From Vespa crabro (lineage: Eukaryota > Arthropoda > Insecta > Hymenoptera > Vespidae), in NCBI RefSeq assembly GCF_910589235.1, contig NC_060972.1, forward strand, positions 3,904,899-3,968,898: a stretch of 64,000 nucleotides of DNA, given 5' to 3'. The notes beneath the pieces are model-generated. The model searched no databases. It saw only the letters and a program-made list of their open reading frames with translations, and was not told where the DNA came from. Positions 49,469 to 63,100 of the stretch are shown piece by piece. The position numbers and the translations under genes are program-made. How positions within the stretch are numbered: the first letter of the stretch is position 1; each line of letters opens with the position of its first letter.

Positions 49469-49600
49469 TTTTTTTACCTCTGTCACACGATCTTTTATAT
49501 ACTTCGAAGAAAATTGAAATAGGCGATGTGGTAACTCCAAAACGTGAAGATGTGACGATTTTTAAAATCTTTATTCCCGAATTTTGTTAATAAAATACAA

Positions 49601-49631
<31 letters not shown>

Positions 49632-51370
49632 CAACAATTTTTATATTATTTATTTTTTCCACGAGAATTTCACTCATCGATTTTAATAATTTCGAACGCC
49701 GGTATAAGTAATCCCGCGCTAGTGATAGTGACGTACTAGAGGCGTTCTTTTTGCTTCTAATTTCTTGTCACGATTCGTTCGAATCGGACTGATGCATTGC
49801 GTAAGTACAGTATGAGACATCAAGGAACAACTGTGTTGAATCGGATACTTACTTATGTACACTGGATGGCAAGAAAATGTTATTAATAGATATTATATTC
49901 GAAGAAAAGTTTCTCACTCTAAGCAGATGCCTCTACGTTTTATTAAAGACTCGTTCTGAATCGATTCGAAAAAAAAAGAAAAATTTACTTCATCGACTTT
50001 CTTTGATTTGATATAAATAGTTTTTATCAATGTATCTTATCCACAAGATATTTTATGTTTTAATCATCACATTGGTTTTTCTACTATCAAATCTCCGATG
50101 TGATAGGTTATACTGTACGATCATTTTATACCGCGAATTTTTAAACCTATTTAAACAGGAGCATTTTATTTTTATATCATGTATCGTTAATATTTTTATT
50201 TTAATATAACAATTATAATAGAACAGTATTACTTTTTATATAAGTAAGATTATATCTAATACATATGTATATATAATTTATAGTAGCGGAGTTTTTATTT
50301 TTATTTAATTGGCACCAGTATTGTATTGTTTTTCATAAAATATATATACATAGCTGTTACAATATAATATAATAAAATGTATTATTTTTTTAAGTATATC
50401 AAGTTATTTCTTATGTCATTTATATTATTTTTGCTGTTAATAAAAACATAACATATGTCGTTTACATATATTCACTATAAATATTAATAACAATTACAAA
50501 AAGATAATTTAATAATCTGCCATAAAATATTGTTAGATGTTGAAAAATGATTGTGTCATGCGTATAATGAAAATAATTTCTGCCATAATAATAGATTTCA
50601 TATCATTTATATTATTATATAAATTTTGAACTTATATAATTTTAAAAATGTTTTCATTATTGAAATGTTTTTCATTTAGTATTTTATTATGACTAGGAAC
50701 ATTTTTAAAGTTGTTATTTACAACAAAGAACATTAAGTTACAAATATATATTATTACACAACATGAAATATATCAGATTAAAATGACATTAGAGATTAAA
50801 TAGTATCAATATATAATTATTTAAGAGTACACAAAGACACAAAGACTTTCACATTGAGACCATGTCTCTCAAAATTGAAGCAAAATCATGCGCATAATAT
50901 TTTTTTTATAATTATTTATGAGATTACTTTAAAATTATTTCTTAGCCACCTTTATTTGAGTATTTGACAGTAGGCAGTAGCATAATAAAAATAAATGTAG
51001 TTATAGAAAAATATATTGCATTCGTTTGATATACTTTTGTTCATAATTTTTTTTGTGTTAAATTATGTGATAAACAATTATTGAACCTTTCTATTGGATA
51101 AATTTCTCAAATTCCAATATAGACTTTTTTCTATTTTATAGATCGAACAATCTTTCATTTGTATATAATGCATAGAATCTTTATATTATCGTGATGAGAC
51201 ATTTGTTAAATATTAATTATATTATTTATCTTTCTCAGATAATTGATCGTGCTATTTTCTTTCCTCAAGTATTGAAATTTGTTTTATTGTCTATCATAAC
51301 ATTTTATCGATTATTATAGAAGTACAGAAAAAATTATAGAACATTCATTAGATTGATTATATCAAACGAA
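49469..51370. other. Galectin upstream region and glycogen phosphorylase 3' flank
   Basis: Near 49590-49630 lies a (GA)n tract, and 49680-49870 is less AT-rich and likely holds the galectin promoter. From about 50000 the sequence is very AT-rich 3' flank of the glycogen phosphorylase gene. No gene was recognised. Confidence 0.5.
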
Positions 51371-54300
51371 TTAGATATCACGTGGTTCATGTGGATCTGG
51401 TAATTTGTTCCAGTTTGGCTCTACCCCCCAAATTTCACGGGCATATTCTGCAATTGTCCGATCGGAAGAGAATTTTCCAGAAGATGCTATATTATGTATC
51501 GCCATCTCCACCCATTTGTTTTCATCCTAAAATATATGGCGTTTCAATACATATCCCATAACAGATATTGAAATTTTAACAACACTGTATTAATTTTGTT
51601 TGACAAAATTACAAATTACAAATTACAATTACCTGATATACTTGGCTGACTTTCTCTTGCATACGAATATAGCTTTCAAAATCTGCTAAAAGATAAAATC
51701 TATCCCATTTAAGTAGGACATCAGCGATATCTTTAAATTCATCTGGATTATTAGGACTGAAGAAACCTCCTTGAATTTGATCGATACATTGTTTTGCTTC
51801 TGGTAATTTATTATAATAATCATAAGCATTGTAGCCTTTTCTTTTCAAATCTTCAACTTCGTCTACGGTCATGCCGAAAATGAAAATATTATCATTTCCC
51901 ATTTCTTCGGCCATTTCTACGTTAGCTCCATCCAAAGTGCCAATTGTAAGAGCACCATTCAGCTAAAACGTTAATTATATTGGATTTTTTATTCTTTTTT
52001 TTTTTTTTTTTTTTTCATTTTCTAGATCGAAGTTTAATATATTCAATTGATTTATTCATTATTACCATAAACTTCATATTTCCGGTGCCTGATGCCTCAG
52101 TACCAGCGGTAGAAATCTGTTCACTCAGATCTGCAGCAGGAATAATCCTTTCGGCCAAAGTTACTCTATAATTCTCTAAAAAGATCAACTTCAGTTTATT
52201 TCCTACAATAGGATCGTTATTGATAACATTTGCAACACTACAAATCAGTTTGATAATCTTTTTAGCTAGATGGTAGCCTGGTGCTGCCTTTCCACCTATC
52301 ATAACAGTTCTTGGTACGAATGGTGCGGACGGATCTTTCTTTATACGATTGTACAATGTAATAACATGAAGACAATTTAATAATTGTCGTTTGTATTCAT
52401 GGATACGTTTCACCTAACATTGAATTATATTTATTAGTAAATTCAACGATAACATTAATGTAAATCAATTAAATTTGAATATATATTGTTTTTACCTGAA
52501 TATCAAAAATCGAGGCAGGATTTATTTTAACCCCATAATCTTTCTCTAACAGTTGTGATAAACGTAATTTATTTTCTTGTTTAACTTTAACTATCGCTCG
52601 TTGAAAGCCTGGATCTTTGGCATATTGTTTAATCTGTTCCAATTGTTCTAAATGTACAACCCAATTGCTTCCTATTTTCTATAAATTACAAATAGAAAAA
52701 AAAAACAAAAACGTTTATACATTTACATCTAGTGTTGTTATAATAAAAAAAAAAAAAAATCACATATATATACTTCTTCAATAATATCGGATAGATTTGG
52801 GTTGCAAAGAAGTAACCATCTTCTAGGTGTAATACCATTGGTTTTGTTTTGGAATTTTTCTGGTGTCAATTCATAGAAATCTCTAAATCTGTATAAGAAT
52901 AATTAAAATAAATTATTTCTTGTATTATTTTTATCAATTCATTAATAAACTCATTGGGTTTATCACTTACACACTATCTTTCAAAATCTCTGAATGTATT
53001 TGTGCAACTCCATTGATAGCATGACTACCAACAATGGATAAATGAGCCATATTTACTCGTTTTTCACCTTCTTCTTCGATCAAAGACATACGACGAAGAC
53101 GATCCATATCACCTGGAAATTTGGCAGCGACTCGTTCAAGATGTAAATGATTTATGTGATAAATAATTTGCAAGTGTCGTGGAAGAATGCTATCTAACAT
53201 GCTAGTGGGCCATCTTTCAAGTGCTTCTGGTAGAACAGTGTGATTTGTATAAGCACACGTTCGCGTTGTTATTTCCCATGCCTTAAAGATGCATAAACAT
53301 TTATGTATATATATATATATAAATTATATAAATTATTTAATACAAAATACAAAATATCCTATCCAATTAAGAATGAATATCTAATAAAAATTGTCTCGGC
53401 TACCTTCTCCCACGATAGTCCTTCAACGTCAATAAGAATTCTCATAAGTTCAGGAATAGCTAACGAAGGATGAGTGTCATTCAATTGAACGGCTACTTTA
53501 TCAGGGAAAGCATCGAATTCAGTTCTATAATGTTCCTTCGATCCAAATTTACTAGCTTTATAACGACGAATTATATCTTGAAGAGTAGCGGCAACCATGA
53601 AATATTCTTGTTTCAAACGGAGCTCTTTTCCCTCAAAGAAATTATCATTAGGATACAAGACTCTACTTATATTTTCTGCCAAGTTACGATCAATAACAGC
53701 TTGAACGTAATCACCGTCGTTGACTGAAAAAAAAAAAGAAAGTAATATAATTTAAATCAATAATAACGTGACGCTTTTTCAAATAAAAAAATAAACAAAA
53801 AGAATAAAAAGAAATTAATCGTGATCTTACAGAATTTCAAATTGAATTCGATTGGCGATTTAGCAGACCATAATCTCAATGTATTAACCACATTATTTTT
53901 ATATCCAGGAATTGGATTATCATAAGGCATTGCAAATACGACCTAAAATTTAATATATAATTAACAATAATTTAATTATACGATCGTGTAAAATCATTTG
54001 CATCCTGCGAACCTGTGTGTTAACCCATTTTTTGCCTTCAGGAGTGTCAATAACATGTCCATAGAAATTAACTGGAAGCATAAATTCTGGCCTTGCTTTT
54101 TCCCAAGGATTACCATACCTCAACCAATCGTCTGGTTCTTCACTTTGTTCTCCGTTCTTTATCTTTTGTGCGAATATACCATATTCATATCTTATCCCAT
54201 AACCATAAGCAGCCAAGCCCAAAGTAGCCATACTATCTAAGAAACAAGCAGCCAATCTTCCTAAGCCTCCATTTCCAAGTCCAGCATCCTCCTCCAATTC

Positions 54301-57137
54301 CTCTAATTCTTCTATATCCAAGCCCATCTGTGAAATATTATAATAAAATGTTAAGATAAGAAATTTTAGATTGATCTTAAATAAATAAAATATTTTTTGT
54401 TTTCATGCAAATTGCGTCACTCGCCTGATACATAGCTTCGTCGCACGCACCCTGAATTCCCAAATTGATCATCGTATTTTGCAATGCCCTTCCCATGTAA
54501 TATTCGAGAGAAAGATAGTATACTCTCTAAAGTAACAGAAAAAGAAAAGAAAAATTATATTCTAGATCAATAATTTATTATTGCTATGTGACAAATAACA
54601 TACAGTTAATAATTTATCTAATTGACAAGTTCTTTTTTCTTTTGTTCCTTTTTTTTGATCAAGGATCAACTTAAACAAGATATAAAATAACGATAAACAA
54701 AATTAGATTTATAACGAATCAACTAATTGCAAGATTACTTATCCATATGAAGTGATCTATAGTGATCTATAATGAGTGATAATTAGTTACTTCGAAAGAC
54801 ATGAACGTTCGATATGATAGGTCACGTAGATGCCTCCTGACTTGCTCAAGGTCATGTCAAAGTTATCCATTAAAATACGTCAATGAATAATTTTTTTTAA
54901 AATAATATCAAATTTTTTTGCATATTATTTTATTTATTAATCTAAATAAAATCAAAGATTACTTCTTGACACGACACATTATGAAACACATTTTTACACG
55001 TGATAGATTAAAATATACACGGCATAATATAAGATAAAAATAAATTTATCTTGCGGATGAGGTCACTGACCGATTTTAAAATATAATACAAAAATATCGT
55101 ATTATTGGAACATCTATTGGTCGAAATTATAATCTATTGCTTTATAACTTTTTATTTTACAATAAGTTTAATACCAGATAAAAATACAACTTTGAACTCT
55201 TCTTTCTAAAGATTCGTTGAAGTATGAATTATTTTCGTGCTCTATATTATTTCTTCGTATGATTCTTTTTCTTTTCCTTCCTTTTGTTTTTTCTTTTTTT
55301 TTTTTTCTTTTTTTCCTTTAACTTACTAAGTTACATATTGTCCGAACGATATCTTAAATTAGAAATTTGATCACACTTATATATTTTATTATATTTGAGA
55401 ATCTCGACTAGAGCGAGGAAAAGTACCGCGAATGGATCACGTGAATTTCTAAAATCTATAGATCCAATTTGTTTGGGATAATATCCAAAAGTTATGAAAC
55501 TATATAGTTAAGAATTTTTGGCATTATATTGAAATTAATCGTTTGGCAACAATGTGCAAATTGCAGACATATCTGTGGTAAGATGTTGCAAAAGAAAAAC
55601 AAAAAGAAACAAAAGAAAAAGAAAAATACAAATATAATAAAATTAAGAGATACATGATAAAAAATAAATGTATATGAGTTAGAAACGATCAAAATAGTTC
55701 AATTGAACATGAAGAATTTAATATGATAAGCTTTCAATGCTTGAGTGATGTAATCTTCATGTGCACAGGGACACAGCATGCCCAAAAATAGATGTTGCAA
55801 TATATTTTTCTTGCATTACTTTCACATCATCAACAGAATAGATATTGTAATAATTGTTCGAACTTATTATTATGTTAAGTTGCATATTAGAGATCCTGTA
55901 TTTCTGTTTCTGTATTTGCTATATCACTAATTTATCAATGATTATGTGAGAATCTCAAAGTTCATTCTAAACAGCAAATATGAAGTAATGATTAATGTTG
56001 CAACACGTTTTTTTTCAAATCATACATTCAAATTTTTTAATTGTTTTTCTTTGTTCTTTCATTTTTCTTAATATAAATATTATAAATATTATTTGATAAT
56101 TATTGATAACGAAAATATTATGTTTGCAATATACGTTTTTCAAATAATTTAATTGATAAGTCTATTTTACATTAACATTACTATATTTGTTTCTTGACCT
56201 ACATTTTCAATATCATGTATCAAATATTACCAGGTCAACGAGGATAGAAAAATGATTGTGATGAGAAGTTTTAAATACATTTAATCTGTATTATATTTGT
56301 TAAGCGTATGATCTTAATGAGATAGTTACTTAATATACATTTATACCAATATTCATCCTATTATGACTGTGATTATACCATTTATTATTATAAATATGAT
56401 TTGTGTTCTATGATACACTTAACATATAAGAATCCAAAAAACAAATCATTCGTCGAGTTCTGTAATTCCTAAATATTAGAATAAATTTCATTATATGAAT
56501 ACTATTGGTAGTCACAAAATTGAGTATCAATATAGGAAACACAGCTGAAACTTATACAATTAAATATACATAACTTATACTTAATGTATTGAGTTATAAT
56601 ATACTTTTCTACAACAAAACATTTTTAATTTAAAATTCTAAATCATATCTTAAAGAGAATTTATTATTTAAATACAATAAATTTTCTTTATTTGATATAC
56701 TAATAGATTGTACAATGACAAAAAATTTTTTAATAATAAAATTAATCCCGCCAATCCTGTATAATAGGGAAAGAAAAGGAATAAAAGAAAATGGAAGAGA
56801 AGAGAAAAAAAGAGAAGAGAAGAGGCGAGAAGAAAGCATAAGGGAACAAAATAAAGACAAGAAAAAAGCAAACCATTAATACTTATAGACTTACCTTTGG
56901 ATCTTTCTCGTAATAATATTGTTGAGTTCGAATCCATCTGGATACTAAATTGTCTTTGACACTATGTGCTAAAGCGAAGTAATAATCTCGGCTAGTCGCT
57001 ACGTTACGATCTTTGACTAAAGTATAATGAAGATGCCGGTTGAACGTCTTCTTAAAATTCGCGACATTTTCAACATCGACGATACCGCGTACTGAGATTT
57101 GTTTTCTTTTCTCGTGATCCACATCAACGTGCGACAT
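51371..57137 (-). CDS. GlyP: Glycogen phosphorylase
   Basis: PLP-dependent enzyme that releases glucose-1-phosphate from glycogen in the cytosol. Exons in transcript order: 57137-56895, 54526-54425, 54327-54013, 53942-53831, 53723-53404, 53281-52971, 52888-52774, 52678-52496, 52413-52066, 51962-51633 and 51526-51371. They are phase-consistent and give 844 aa, the family length. The phosphorylation site RKQISVRG (Ser15 counting Met) is intact, so phosphorylase kinase control is expected. Other blocks are EDAGLGNGGLGRLAACFLDS, LNDTHPSLAIPELMR, NKTNGITPRRWL, KRIHEYKRQLLN and the PLP-lysine segment EASGTGNMKF. It ends with SGKFSSDRTIAEYAREIWGV. Intron 2 has a GC donor (CAG/GCGAGT). Intron 1 is about 2.4 kb. 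Confidence 0.97.
54527..56894 (-). other. First intron of glycogen phosphorylase
   Basis: A 2.4-kb AT-rich intron between DPK and RVYYLSLEYY. It has a poly(T) tract at about 55285-55315 and purine-rich GAGAAGA runs near 56770-56850. No embedded gene was recognised. Confidence 0.75.
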
Positions 57138-57249
57138 GATTTTGAATTGTTCTCAATCAATAAATTTATTCAATTCGTTCGTATAATGACCGAAAGAATG
57201 TTTGAAGAATTGTACACTACACTTGATATGTGCGTGTAAGAGAGAAATA

Positions 57250-57330
57250 GACAACAAGAGGAAAGAGAGCAAGAGAGAGAGAGAGAGAGAGAGGGAGAAA
57301 GAAAGAGAGGGAAAGAGAGAGAAAGAGATA
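57250..57330. repeat. (GA)n-rich tract in GlyP 5' region
   Basis: A purine tract with uninterrupted GA units near 57272-57292. On the sense (minus) strand it is a CT-rich leader, and it gives overlapping Ser/Leu-rich false frames. Confidence 0.85.
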
Positions 57331-57434
57331 GAATGAAACACTCTTGACGAAACGCACAAGAACACCGTGCAGCTCGCCGAGGGCGAATAGAACATATTGC
57401 CAAACAAATGGAGATACATATTCACCTTCTACAA

Positions 57435-57500
57435 GGTCGCGCATGCGCTTTACCTTAAATTTTTGCGCCTGCGCAAACGACGACGCGTAGAGCTTCCACG
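57435..57500. promoter_or_regulatory. GlyP promoter with two NRF-1/Ewg-type sites
   Basis: The palindrome GCGCATGCGC is at 57439-57448, and GCGCCTGCGC at 57465-57474, in a short CpG-rich patch about 300 bp upstream of the GlyP start. They match the NRF-1 (insect Erect wing) consensus YGCGCAYGCGCR closely. That they drive GlyP is inference from position. Confidence 0.6.
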
Positions 57501-59265
57501 TTCAAAAGTTCATCGCCTTGACTCGACAATCGAAGAAACTAAATTTATTTTTATCAAATATTATACGATTATATCGAATATAAATTAAATAAACATTGAA
57601 TACTTAAAATTAATGTGATTTTTTTTTTGTTCATATTCCTCAAAGAAATATTGGATATGGATATGTTCGAAAACACGGCAGAGAATAGAAACAATACAAT
57701 TTATATATCTTATTCAATGTAATTTTATTTATAAATTAATCGTATGGATGCAGATGCAATAATGGGAACTTCAAGAAGCGATACGCGTATTACATTTCAC
57801 ATTGTCAACATTTTGCTGTCAATTTTTAATACAAACATGTGGTCTTGGCCTAGATAGGTACCATGATATAATATAAAGTGACATTTTTATTTTTTGTTGT
57901 CTAACGTGTTCCGCCTCCTGTTATCGTGCAACAATTTTACAATTAAATGTTTGTCATTTTTCATTATACACATATAATATATAATGTATTTTTCACATTA
58001 TACATATACATGCAGACAGATATCAGGGAAACCTACCTAGTTCCGCAACAGCCATCATAGTTAGAATGTCTGCATCGATCAAACAACAAAAATTGACAAG
58101 TTTTATTTTTAATAAACGTTTCTTTTTTTTTTCTCTCTCTCTTGATAATTAATGCGTTCCATTAAAAATAATAATTACATGATTTTTCTATATAATTAAA
58201 TATTAAATTTTTGTTATCACATATTTATAAATCATACACTTTCATCTCTTTAAGAAAATTTTAATATCACTGAATTGGATAGGTTTACCCTGTTATATAT
58301 ACATATATTAAAAATTTAATTATAATTAATAATGGTAATTATGATAATATTATGTAACTGTCAACGTCGTTAGACATAATATACACTGTATAATTTGCAT
58401 TATAATTTCTCTCGATTTTTAAACGCGCTAACAAACAACATAAGACACTGCGGAAGGGGAACTGTTACACATTATATTGTTGTTTTCAAAATCATTTGAT
58501 AAAAGAAAAGGAAAAACTCATTTATTAAAAGAAAACTTAAAACTATCATATGTTGTACAACAGTACCCCTTGTTCTTGATAATAAATCACATAATATAAT
58601 GTATATATACATTAAGCATGTATATTAACGCTTACAATAGCTTTACATCAATGATGTGAAGTAGTACCAAAAACAAGTGGACGTAAAGTGAAGAAGGATA
58701 TCGAAAATTTGCGATAATTATGAAACACGTTAGTTAAAGATTACGACGAAACAGATTTCTAAAAAGTATCCTCGCATAGAGATTGCATTATTACAGCTAG
58801 TTAAAATATGCCACCATTGTATCATAGTTAATGAATGATTGATTAATTGCTAAGCATTATATACCTTTCTGTCTTTCATAATAAAGATACTTGTGAACAA
58901 AATGTCAATGAATGCATGAACGTTGAATCTTTGATCGATTTTCTTTTTCTCGTAGCTTTTCTTAAAAAGAGCAGTTTCTCTCTCTTTTTTTAACGCATCC
59001 CGACAAAGATTCAACATATGTGACATTCTTGTTCACAATTTCGCTTTCCTACATTTTTTTTTTTTTTTTCAAGCAATCGCAGCGCATACATTCAACCAAT
59101 CAAGCTTCTGCAATTTCTCTTCATTTTGCGTTCATATTGTTCTATCCACACGCGCTGTTACTCTCTTTCATTTCACTTTCTGCATTTCTTATGCCTTTAC
59201 ATTATGATCCTTACTGTTCTTATCAAACGTTCTTGCTGAAATATCTCATCGTGTATGCGATTCTT
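57500..59265. other. Spacer between GlyP promoter and reticulon 3' end
   Basis: AT-rich. It must include the reticulon 3'UTR on the minus strand (about 58300-59265). The plus-strand open frame over 59020-59301 is antisense to the last reticulon exon and is not supported. Confidence 0.5.
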
Positions 59266-60482
59266 TTAATCCTCTTTCGTTGGCTCAGGTTTTTTAACTA
59301 GAGGGATGGCTGCTTTTATCCTATCACAAAATGATATGAAAATAGTTAAATACACATACATCTTTCTTATATTACATATTTCTTAAAAAAAAAAAAGAAA
59401 AAGAAAGAAAAAAGATCATTTTTTTTCAATCACGTACTTGGCAGTAAACTCATCGACTTTTCCCTTAACCAGAGCCAAATTCTCATCGATTTGTGTTTTA
59501 TTCGTTTCATACACTTTTGGTAGCGTGAAAAGTGCGACGACACCTGAAACACAATATCGTAAAAGTGTAACAATTTCATAGCTCCAACAAACTACTCATT
59601 ATTTTTATCCACTGACCAATGATTATTAAAGTCATTCCATTGAACCATGAGCCAATGTAAGTGAAGCACCAAAGTAAAACCCCAAATTTGAGCGAATCGA
59701 CGATGTCCTCTACTAGGAAGAGTCTGCGTAATTCGCTGATAGTTGCATTTACATGAGCTACTGCAATATCCGCGAGTTCGTGCACCTTTTCGGTGGGTAA
59801 TGTAAGATCTAAGTCAAGAACATATCTAAAAAGAAAAAAGAAAACAAAAAAAAAAAAAAAAAAAGAAAAGAAAACAGAAAAAAAGAATTAGACAAAAGTA
59901 TTATTACAAAATCTTTTTAAACGTAAACTAAAAATTTTGAACAAAGTATAAACTTACTTAAACGGATGTCCATCTGAAGTTTTTTGAATAGCCTGAAGTA
60001 CACTTTTGTAAATACGAAAGGCTACCGTGGCGATAAGAATGAGTAATGATAAATAAGCAAGTACGCTGATCAGACTGAAGTAGGCCAGCGACAAAAGCAA
60101 TCCTAAGGTCGCACCGAAGACAGCTCCCGATTTTTTTGGATCGCGCCAGTAGATAAGAGTGGCCACTGTAAGTAAAGGAAATTACATTTATTATTTCATT
60201 ACGATTACTATAGGCTCATAAAATTAGGATACACATCAATTTTATTTATTTTTACAAATCACATTGCTACTTTTGTACTATTACACATTTCACATATAAC
60301 AATAACATCGATAATATTTATTTATATAATATCAAATATTTTCATTTGTTCATTCATGTCAATACAATTAACATTAAATATAATTAAATATAGAAATTAT
60401 AAAATGTTCATTAAAATTGGTGCAAATAAAAACTAAACCCTGTGTAAAGTAAATATTTGCTTTTTTATTTTGTTATCAAATA

Positions 60483-60525
<43 letters not shown>

Positions 60526-61425
60526 CGTTATTACCATGAAGTAATAAATGGACTTGGTGAATCCTCTTCTACTAGAAATACTTCTACAAACTAAAAATAA
60601 ACCACATAAAAGACGGAAACGTTATCTCCGTGAAATGCTTTCCTCGACATAAAAGCGTTAAACGAGTAGTTGCATTGAACAGTCAGTTTCCCCGTTGAAG
60701 AGGATGAATCGTAACTGTTATTCTGTTACAGTCTAATAACCCTTAGCAGTCTTCCCCTTTATTCTCTTTTTTCTACTATACCTCATTTTTTCTTCCTCTC
60801 TTTTGTTTTTCTCTTCTATTATCCAATCCTTTTCTATTCTTAATTCCTACTCACAGTAATTAGATGATCATTATAATAAAATAATCTGGAGATTAGAATA
60901 AATTTCCAAGTTAAAATTTATTAAATTATTATTTAAACCTATATAAAATGAATGAATAAAAAAAAAAAAAAAAAAGAAAAAAAAAGAAAAAAAGAAAACA
61001 ATAAGAGATTTTTCATAGAAACTTTCAATTTCGTCGTTTTACTTATTTAAATGAAACACTACTTTCTAACGACGAATTGTTACGAGGAACGATTCGTATT
61101 TTATTTTCAAATTTTCTTTAAGTTAATATAGAATTTATTATATTTTTTTATATTAAATCAAAACGATTTATATTAAATACATATATATCAATAATTTAAT
61201 ATTATCGTTTGTAAAATGATTGAAATTTAAGTCGCGTGTTCTTTCGACCATATGTTAATTTGATGCATCTGTTGCGATAAATATAACAGAGTAAACATTT
61301 TATATATATATACATATATATATATATTTATTTATTTAAAAAAAAATAAAATAAAACTCACCGGCATTCTCATTCTCATCCGGCAAAACTTTCACCGAAG
61401 TTTTATATACGTTTTTTCTTGTCAT
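59266..61425 (-). CDS. Rtnl1: Reticulon-like protein (RHD, Rtnl1 type)
   Basis: ER membrane-shaping protein. Two hydrophobic hairpins insert into the cytosolic leaflet and curve ER tubules. Exons in transcript order: 61425-61362, 60165-59958, 59825-59617, 59543-59438 and 59320-59266, phase-consistent, 213 aa. The reticulon homology domain is complete: ATLIYWRDPKKSGAVFGATL, first hairpin, FRIYKSVLQAIQKTSDGHPF, VNATISELRRLFLVEDIVDS, LKFGVLLWCFTYIGSWFNGM, second hairpin, then KVYETNKTQID and the tail AKIKAAIPLVKKPEPTKED. The N-terminus of this isoform is short (MTRKNVYKTSVKVLPDENEN). A phase-compatible alternative first exon lies at 63976-63997. If the last donor (59437) is not used, translation ends early as AKYVIEKK. 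Confidence 0.94.
60486..60532. repeat. (ATT)n trinucleotide repeat in reticulon intron 1
   Basis: About 14 ATT units followed by ATCGTTATT. Confidence 0.9.
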
Positions 61426-61640
61426 TATCGAAGCGCTGTATACTTTCTCACAAGAAATTTTTAAGACGTCGTAAAATGCTACGTGCGTTGTGTATGCGAG
61501 CGCACGCGCGATTACGGAAGCGAATATATCACACCGGGCCGCCGCGTGGTCCGAACGATAACAACGCCATCACCGATTTCCACGGTAACCGTGTTAACTA
61601 TAAAGTGCGACACATTGTATATTTCAAAAATAAGAACTTT
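61426..61640 (-). promoter_or_regulatory. CpG-rich promoter/5'UTR of the short reticulon isoform
   Basis: A GC- and CpG-rich patch (GCGAGCGCACGCGCG, GGGCCGCCGCGTGG) lies directly upstream of the ATG at 61425. It stands out against the AT-rich flanks and is the likely core promoter or leader. The start site is not visible. Confidence 0.55.
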
Positions 61641-61938
61641 CCAATTTTATAATATATTACCGAGGGAAAGTTTTCTAGCTATTTTTAATAACATGTTTAT
61701 AGAGATTGAATATATATTTTTGTCATTCTGTAAATATATATATATATATATATATTATCATGTTCTTCTCTTAAAGTTTACATAAAGCGAAATCCTAATC
61801 GATTTCTACAAATCCTTCAACTTCTCTCTAACATTTTTCATATTATTCTTATAAGAAATATCACCAAATACGTAGAATTCTAATAATAAATACAATTAGA
61901 ACGTAGGAATAAGCTGGCGAGTAATCTAGACACACACA

Positions 61939-61981
<43 letters not shown>

Positions 61982-62245
61982 TCTCTCTCGTCCTGAAGCA
62001 GGCATAAAGAATTTCGCAATTTCATTTGGCGATGATTCAGTTTTACCACACTCCTAATAAATCTGTAGCTCTCGGACCAGCGAGAAGCCAGAGATTTTCT
62101 TTCAACGTTTGCCAAATCTTTGATACATATATACAAATGATTTACATGCATCCCTAGACTATTCAGAATTATATCAAACATTTTCAACCATTCTTCTAAC
62201 ATGTTTTGCTTTAACCAGACGTAATCCATAATATGATGAGAGAGG

Positions 62246-62289
<44 letters not shown>

Positions 62290-62495
62290 GTTGAACTCGT
62301 CTTTGTAAATGTGAGTAGAGACTACTTAAGAAATATTTTTAGCAGTCAACGATCGACCGATGAACGAGGTGCGGTGAATGATCGGAAACGATGTCATTAT
62401 CACGTAGACGAAATATTATTCTTATCTTTACTCCTTTCTTCAGGCTTAAAACATTTTAAAACCCCGTAATGGCTTGAGATTTGTAGTTAAAAATG

Positions 62496-62728
62496 CAATC
62501 CCGGTCAAAAGTATCTATCTAACTGATTTTGAAAACCAATTACTCTTTCTCAAGGCTTTTTAGACACAATATTAAACTTCTAATTTTACGAACGAAACTT
62601 GCGAAATTTTACTATCTACAAAAAAAAAAAAAAAAAAAAGAAAAGAAAAAAAAAGTAGCCTATAAAGAGTCTCAACGAAAGAAAAAAATTGATTTTCGAA
62701 ACCACTTAGTAACTTTTGGCTCTCTCTA
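62496..62728. mobile_element. Second copy of the mariner-type MITE family
   Basis: The left arm GGTCAAAAGTATC...CCAATTACTCTTTCTCAAGG and the right arm (reverse complement TAGAGAGAGCCAAAAGTTAC...) match each other and the element at 47206-47388. Compare ATCAATTACTCTTTTTCGAG in that copy. The centre is expanded by poly(A). TA is at 62729-62730 on the right; the left end is degenerate. Boundaries are approximate to a few bases. Confidence 0.6.
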
Positions 62729-63050
62729 TACTTGCAAAAAAAAAAATCTTCCTACTCCTTTATTGGCTACTGTACCGATATTTTCAAATGCTTCCTGATG
62801 CATAACAATTAACCACCATCGAGTTCTTATTAAAAGAACGTTATTCGGTTTGTACTCAACGTAGAATATTAATGATATCTTTTTTTAGATTTCCTTTATA
62901 CGTTATTGAAATGATTATCTTTTTTGTTTGAGAGAATTCTATTCAACAAATTTATTATTTTACATAAAATTATTTTTATATAAAAGTGAGTGTTTTAAGT
63001 ATAATAAATATTAAAAAAAGGACATGGATATAAAAATATAAACTTAAAAA

Positions 63051-63100
<50 letters not shown>

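Noticed and set aside
49280..49540. Longer galectin N-terminus (MELPHRLFQFSS...)
   Set aside because: It would need a TTG start. The first ATG in this frame is at 49468 and gives a complete phase-consistent protein.
59020..59301. 93-aa plus-strand hydrophobic frame
   Set aside because: It overlaps the last reticulon exon and 3'UTR in antisense, with poly(T)-derived Phe runs and no homology.
61861..62229. 122-aa minus-strand frame (MDYVWLKQNMLEEW...)
   Set aside because: It begins in plausible-looking sequence but runs into a (CT)n microsatellite. I could not tie it to a transposase or any other family, so it is not called a gene.
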